Assembly: GCA_014379235.1 (NCBI GenBank)
Contig: JACMMD010000158.1
Span: 1 to 8,109 of the forward strand
Length of the DNA: 8,109 nt
Direction: 5' to 3'
From: Anaerolineae bacterium
GTDB lineage: Bacteria; Chloroflexota; Anaerolineae; Aggregatilineales; Phototrophicaceae
The notes under the pieces were generated by a model. It was not told the DNA's origin and ran no database searches. It worked only from the letters and a program-made list of their open reading frames with translations. Of the stretch, positions 5,667 to 8,109 are shown piece after piece (within the stretch, counting starts at the first letter, position 1; every line of letters begins with the position of its first letter). The position numbers were made by a program, and so were the translations under genes.

Positions 5667-6839
5667 TTAGAAATACCCCTGCATCGCCTGAACATAACCC
5701 GTCAATTCCGCATAACCATAGCCGCTGACATCTCCGCCAATACGAACCGCCCCTTCCCAATACGAAGGGTTAGTTTGTAATTCTTGATCGTTGATGAGTG
5801 GTGTCAGCGTCAGGTTGAGTGCTTCACCGTCCACGTCAATCGCAATATCCCAACCCGCCGGATAGATCGCACCGGAATGCGGACTTGTCCATTGATCGGT
5901 AGCCGTGATAGTGAAATCCTCAGACGACAGATAACGTGTACTGCCATCCTCATCGACCAGCAGCCCGCCGAACATTGGCTCACGCCCGCCCTCACTCAGC
6001 CGGATTTGACCGAGCATCAGTTCGCGGTTGTCGTCCAAATGCAGGCCAAACCAATCCCAACCTGTCGCGTCTGGGCCGAGTGCGCTCGTGCCGAACTCGT
6101 GGTCTTTCCAGCTTGTGCCACTCACGGTATAGGTTTGACCGCCAACCGTGATTTCTCCATCCGTGATGAGGCGCGACAGCGAATAATAGTAGCTGGCGTT
6201 GCCGGGTTCGTCGCTCTTGGGACTGAGGCCGTTATCGCCTTGCAGCGCGGGCGGCTTGATCTGCTCCAGCGTCAGCGAAATGGCGAAGTCGCCCACGTTT
6301 TCGTCCGTTCCAGCAGCGTTGATGGTGGTCAGCGTGGCGTTATCATTCTGCGCTTCGATCTCCCAATCCTCCAGCCACACGCGGTAGCGCGGCTCGGACA
6401 CTGCGCCTGCGAGGCCCGCGCTGCCCCGACTGAAACGCTGCGCGTGATAGAAGTTATCGCCCTCGATGTCGCTGACGGTGAAATGCACCATATAGACTTG
6501 ATCGGTACGCCATTCGGAATCAGTGTCTGAGGACGCGCTTTCCGGCAAGATGGCGCGGCGGAAAATCGTGAACTGGTAGCCGAAGCGCCGCCCGTTTTCA
6601 TCCGCGAGGTTGCCGGTGTAATACCACCACTCGGTTTGATAGTCGGGATGCGGACCGTAATCCGCCGGAAAGTTCCACTCGTAGGGGTCGATGGCGCGTG
6701 TGTAGCCCGCCGGATCAGCATTGACACTGCCGAGCAAAGCCCGCGCGCTGACCTGCTCGCCGCCGCCGACGCTGACGAGGCTAAAGCCGAATATCACGAT
6801 CACCACTGCCACCAACGCCAGCGCAATCCATCGCCACAT
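5667..6839 (-). CDS. Secreted or membrane-anchored CrtC/AttH-like lipocalin-domain protein
   Basis: A 390-residue protein of the CrtC/AttH family: carotenoid 1,2-hydratase-like, two lipocalin-type domains. Residues 1-22 form an N-terminal signal peptide or anchor (MWRWIALALVAVVIVIFGFS), so the rest is outside the membrane. Family blocks visible: EWNFPADYGPHPDYQTEWWY (54-73) with TGNL, GYQFTIFRR (87-95), GTSWKDHEFG (241-250), WDWFGLHLDDNRELMLGQIR (261-280), and a closing YWEGAV (360-365) with YGYAELTGY (374-382). Carotenoid hydration is known only for a subset. Without carotenoid genes nearby, a generic secreted hydrolase-like or lipid-binding role is as likely. I chose the ATG at 6839: a GAAAG element lies 9 bases upstream of it, whereas the alternative TTG at 6848 would directly abut that element. 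The TTG would add only MAA. Confidence 0.88.
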   Translation of the reverse strand: MWRWIALALVAVVIVIFGFSLVSVGGGEQVSARALLGSVNADPAGYTRAIDPYEWNFPADYGPHPDYQTEWWYYTGNLADENGRRFGYQFTIFRRAILPESASSDTDSEWRTDQVYMVHFTVSDIEGDNFYHAQRFSRGSAGLAGAVSEPRYRVWLEDWEIEAQNDNATLTTINAAGTDENVGDFAISLTLEQIKPPALQGDNGLSPKSDEPGNASYYYSLSRLITDGEITVGGQTYTVSGTSWKDHEFGTSALGPDATGWDWFGLHLDDNRELMLGQIRLSEGGREPMFGGLLVDEDGSTRYLSSEDFTITATDQWTSPHSGAIYPAGWDIAIDVDGEALNLTLTPLINDQELQTNPSYWEGAVRIGGDVSGYGYAELTGYVQAMQGYF

Positions 6840-6877
6840 AGCCGCCAACTTTCAGTTAGTTCTAAATTGCACAATCT

Positions 6878-6883
6878 ATTATA
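6878..6883 (-). promoter_or_regulatory. -10 element for lipocalin gene (minus strand)
   Basis: The minus strand reads CCTATAATAG, a perfect TATAAT at 6883 down to 6878, with no clear -35. Transcription would start near 6871, giving a leader of about 30 bases to the ATG at 6839. It lies in the divergent region shared with the LysM gene. Confidence 0.5.
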
Positions 6884-6927
6884 GGCGATGCGGGTTAAAT
6901 AAGCGTGAGAAAACAGCCGAAAGCGAG

Positions 6928-6956
6928 TTCACGGGCAAATAGTAGGTTAAAATAAT
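6928..6956 (+). promoter_or_regulatory. Putative promoter for LysM lipoprotein gene
   Basis: TTCACG (6928-6933) lies 17 bp before AATAAT (6951-6956). A TAAAAT at 6948-6953 is an alternative -10 with a shorter spacing of 14. The AT-rich patch GGTTAAAATAATATCG stands out from the coding DNA and sits about 30 bases before the start codon. The exact element is uncertain. Confidence 0.4.
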
Positions 6957-6986
6957 ATCGTTGAAAACAAGATTTTGGTGGTGAGA

Positions 6987-7388
6987 ATGCGACTCAATCA
7001 GTCTAAGTTCAGTATCGTGTGGACTCTTGTAGGCATGTTGGCCGTTTTCATCGCGGGCTGTAACCTCACGCTCGACGAACCAACGCCCACTGCTCCGCCG
7101 CCGACGCTTGAGCCGCTCGTTCAGGAGCAGCCCGAACAACTGGACTCAGCGCCGCCTCTGGGCAGCGTCAACGGTGGCGCGACAGGCCCATCGCAAAATC
7201 CCAACTGCTCTACGACGCCGGGTAATTGGGTGACATACACCATCGAAACCGGAGACAGTCTGAGCTTATTGGCCGAGCAAACGTCCAGTTCCATTGACGA
7301 GATTTTAACTGGCAACTGCCTCGATAACGCCGATCAGATTTTCGTCGATCAGGTCATCTACTTACCGCGAGCGCCCTCAATTGGCTAG
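6987..7388 (+). CDS. LysM-domain lipoprotein
   Basis: A 133-residue exported lipoprotein. Residues 1-24 are a signal peptide ending in a lipobox (FIAG-C25), so Cys25 should be lipidated. A Pro/Thr/Glu-rich linker follows (about 31-58: EPTPTAPPPTLEP...). The C-terminal LysM domain (about 82-127) shows YTIETGDSLSLLAEQ, then a helix SSIDEILTGNC, and DQVIYLP, matching 'Y-x-V-x-x-GDTL-x-x-IA...GQ-x-L-x-IP'. LysM binds N-acetylglucosamine polymers such as peptidoglycan. Cys74 and Cys111 flank and enter the domain and may form a disulfide, as expected outside the cytoplasm. The frame is open from a TTG at 6975, but I chose the ATG at 6987: GGTGGTGAGA just before it is the better ribosome site, and the ATG gives the cleaner signal peptide. 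The stop is 3 bp from the stop of the convergent gene. Confidence 0.87.
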   Translation: MRLNQSKFSIVWTLVGMLAVFIAGCNLTLDEPTPTAPPPTLEPLVQEQPEQLDSAPPLGSVNGGATGPSQNPNCSTTPGNWVTYTIETGDSLSLLAEQTSSSIDEILTGNCLDNADQIFVDQVIYLPRAPSIG

Positions 7389-7391
7389 GCG

Positions 7392-8109
7392 CTATTCCAC
7401 TGGCGTTTGGCGCAGCAAATAGACATTGCCACCGTAGTCAACGGCGTAAATTTCGCCAGCTTCGTCCTCGCCAAATGAGACGAAATTCGCCGGAACGTCG
7501 AAAAACAGCGTCGTTTGCCACGCGCCATCGACATCACGGTACGCGCCCCAGATGTTGCCGAAGCAGAAATCGCCAAAAATGTAGATGCCTTGCAGCGCTG
7601 GAATAGCCGTACCGCGATACACGTAGCCGCCCGTCACCGAACAGCCATCTTCATGCGTATATTCAAAAATCGGCATGATCGGGTCTTGGGGCACGCTGAT
7701 GGGTGCGAACTGTTCCGTGCGAAGCTCAGATGTATTGCGCGGGCTAGGGATCGAGCCTTCGTAGTAGCTCCAACCGAAGTTTTGGCCGCTTTCGCCCGCA
7801 GGTAAAAAGTCGATTTCTTCACGGTCATGGAAACCAACATCACCGATATACAGATCGCCCGTTGCACGGTCAAAGCTGAAGCGCCACGGGTTACGCAGGC
7901 CGTACTGCCAGACCTCGTTGCCGAATGGATTGTCTGCCGGGATAGCGTAAGGCCGCGCCGAGTCGACATCCAAACGCAGAATTTTGCCCTTCAAGTTGTG
8001 AACGTTCTGCGCGTTGTTGTAGGGGTCGATCATAAACTCTTCGAAATAACCACCATCACCGAGCGCGAAATACAGGTAGCCATCTGGCCCAAAGATCGGA
8101 ATGTTGCCC
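7392..8109 (-). CDS. PQQ-dependent sugar (glucose/sorbosone) dehydrogenase, C-terminal part (partial)
   Basis: The minus-strand frame stays open to the right edge (last full codon at 8108), giving 238 C-terminal residues; an internal ATG at 8033 is not the start. The protein belongs to the soluble quinoprotein glucose/sorbosone dehydrogenase beta-propeller family, whose members oxidise aldoses or related alcohols with PQQ and calcium, usually outside the cytoplasm. Visible blocks in order: GPDGYLYFALGDGG, LKGKILRLDVD, YAIPADNPF, YGLRNPWRFSFDRATGDLYI (with GDVG after), REEIDFLPAG, NFGWSYYEG, GCSVTGGYVYRG and GIYIFGDFCFGNIWG. The RNPWR segment corresponds to the Arg-Asn that contacts PQQ in soluble glucose dehydrogenase. 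The two cysteines (GCSVTGG, GDFCFG) are usual in this family and probably pair. The N terminus, any signal peptide, and thus cell location, are not visible. The true substrate is unknown. Confidence 0.9.
   Translation of the reverse strand, partial: GNIPIFGPDGYLYFALGDGGYFEEFMIDPYNNAQNVHNLKGKILRLDVDSARPYAIPADNPFGNEVWQYGLRNPWRFSFDRATGDLYIGDVGFHDREEIDFLPAGESGQNFGWSYYEGSIPSPRNTSELRTEQFAPISVPQDPIMPIFEYTHEDGCSVTGGYVYRGTAIPALQGIYIFGDFCFGNIWGAYRDVDGAWQTTLFFDVPANFVSFGEDEAGEIYAVDYGGNVYLLRQTPVE

Noticed and set aside
5784..6530. 248-codon plus-strand open frame opposite the lipocalin gene
   Set aside because: The minus-strand frame carries clear CrtC/AttH motifs over its full length; the plus-strand product has no recognisable motif and no ribosome site, so it is a coding shadow.
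6840..6848. TTG start for the lipocalin gene
   Set aside because: The purine-rich element would abut the TTG, while the ATG at 6839 has normal spacing and directly begins the signal peptide.
6680..8030. Repeated GTAGGGGTCGAT at about 6680 and 8019
   Set aside because: Both copies encode Ile-Asp-Pro-Tyr on the minus strand in two unrelated proteins; this is coincidental codon use and not a mobile repeat.

Overview
The window looks like chromosomal DNA from a free-living bacterium. Chloroflexota (Anaerolineae-like) is my best guess. The clues are a moderately GC-rich coding bias, a cysteine-containing LysM lipoprotein with a proline-rich linker, a membrane-anchored SH3-like protein, a secreted CrtC/AttH-type lipocalin and a soluble sugar dehydrogenase of the sorbosone/glucose type. 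A GC-rich palindrome of the 'GTAGGGGCG...' type also lies between genes. The taxonomic call is inference; there is no rRNA or marker gene.

Positions 1-4271 (+ strand) read as one tightly packed iron-siderophore operon: the end of a DUF2218 protein, two different FecCD-type permeases, a FecE/FepC-type ATPase and a sucrase/ferredoxin-like (Suc/Fer, Apd1-type) iron-sulfur protein. Joins are 7 bp, a 1-base TAATG overlap, an 83 bp gap holding a perfect 28 bp palindrome, and a 1-base TGATG overlap. The substrate-binding protein and the operon promoter are not in the window and presumably lie upstream. The genes suggest import of a ferric chelate through a heterodimeric permease, followed by a reductive or redox step on the chelate by the Fe-S protein.

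Positions 4272-5591 (+ strand) hold two separately promoted genes: a membrane-anchored protein with a C-terminal SH3-like domain, behind a very good extended -10 promoter, and a single-domain CheY/DivK-type response regulator without a visible kinase partner.

Positions 5592-8109 hold a minus-strand CrtC/AttH-like lipocalin gene, a divergent plus-strand LysM lipoprotein gene, and the 3' part of a minus-strand PQQ-type sugar dehydrogenase gene that runs off the right edge. The last two genes converge with only 3 bp between their stop codons. I see no mobile element, CRISPR array, tRNA or rRNA. The most interesting content is the transporter plus Apd1-like [2Fe-2S] protein plus DUF2218 cassette and the hairpin inside that operon.
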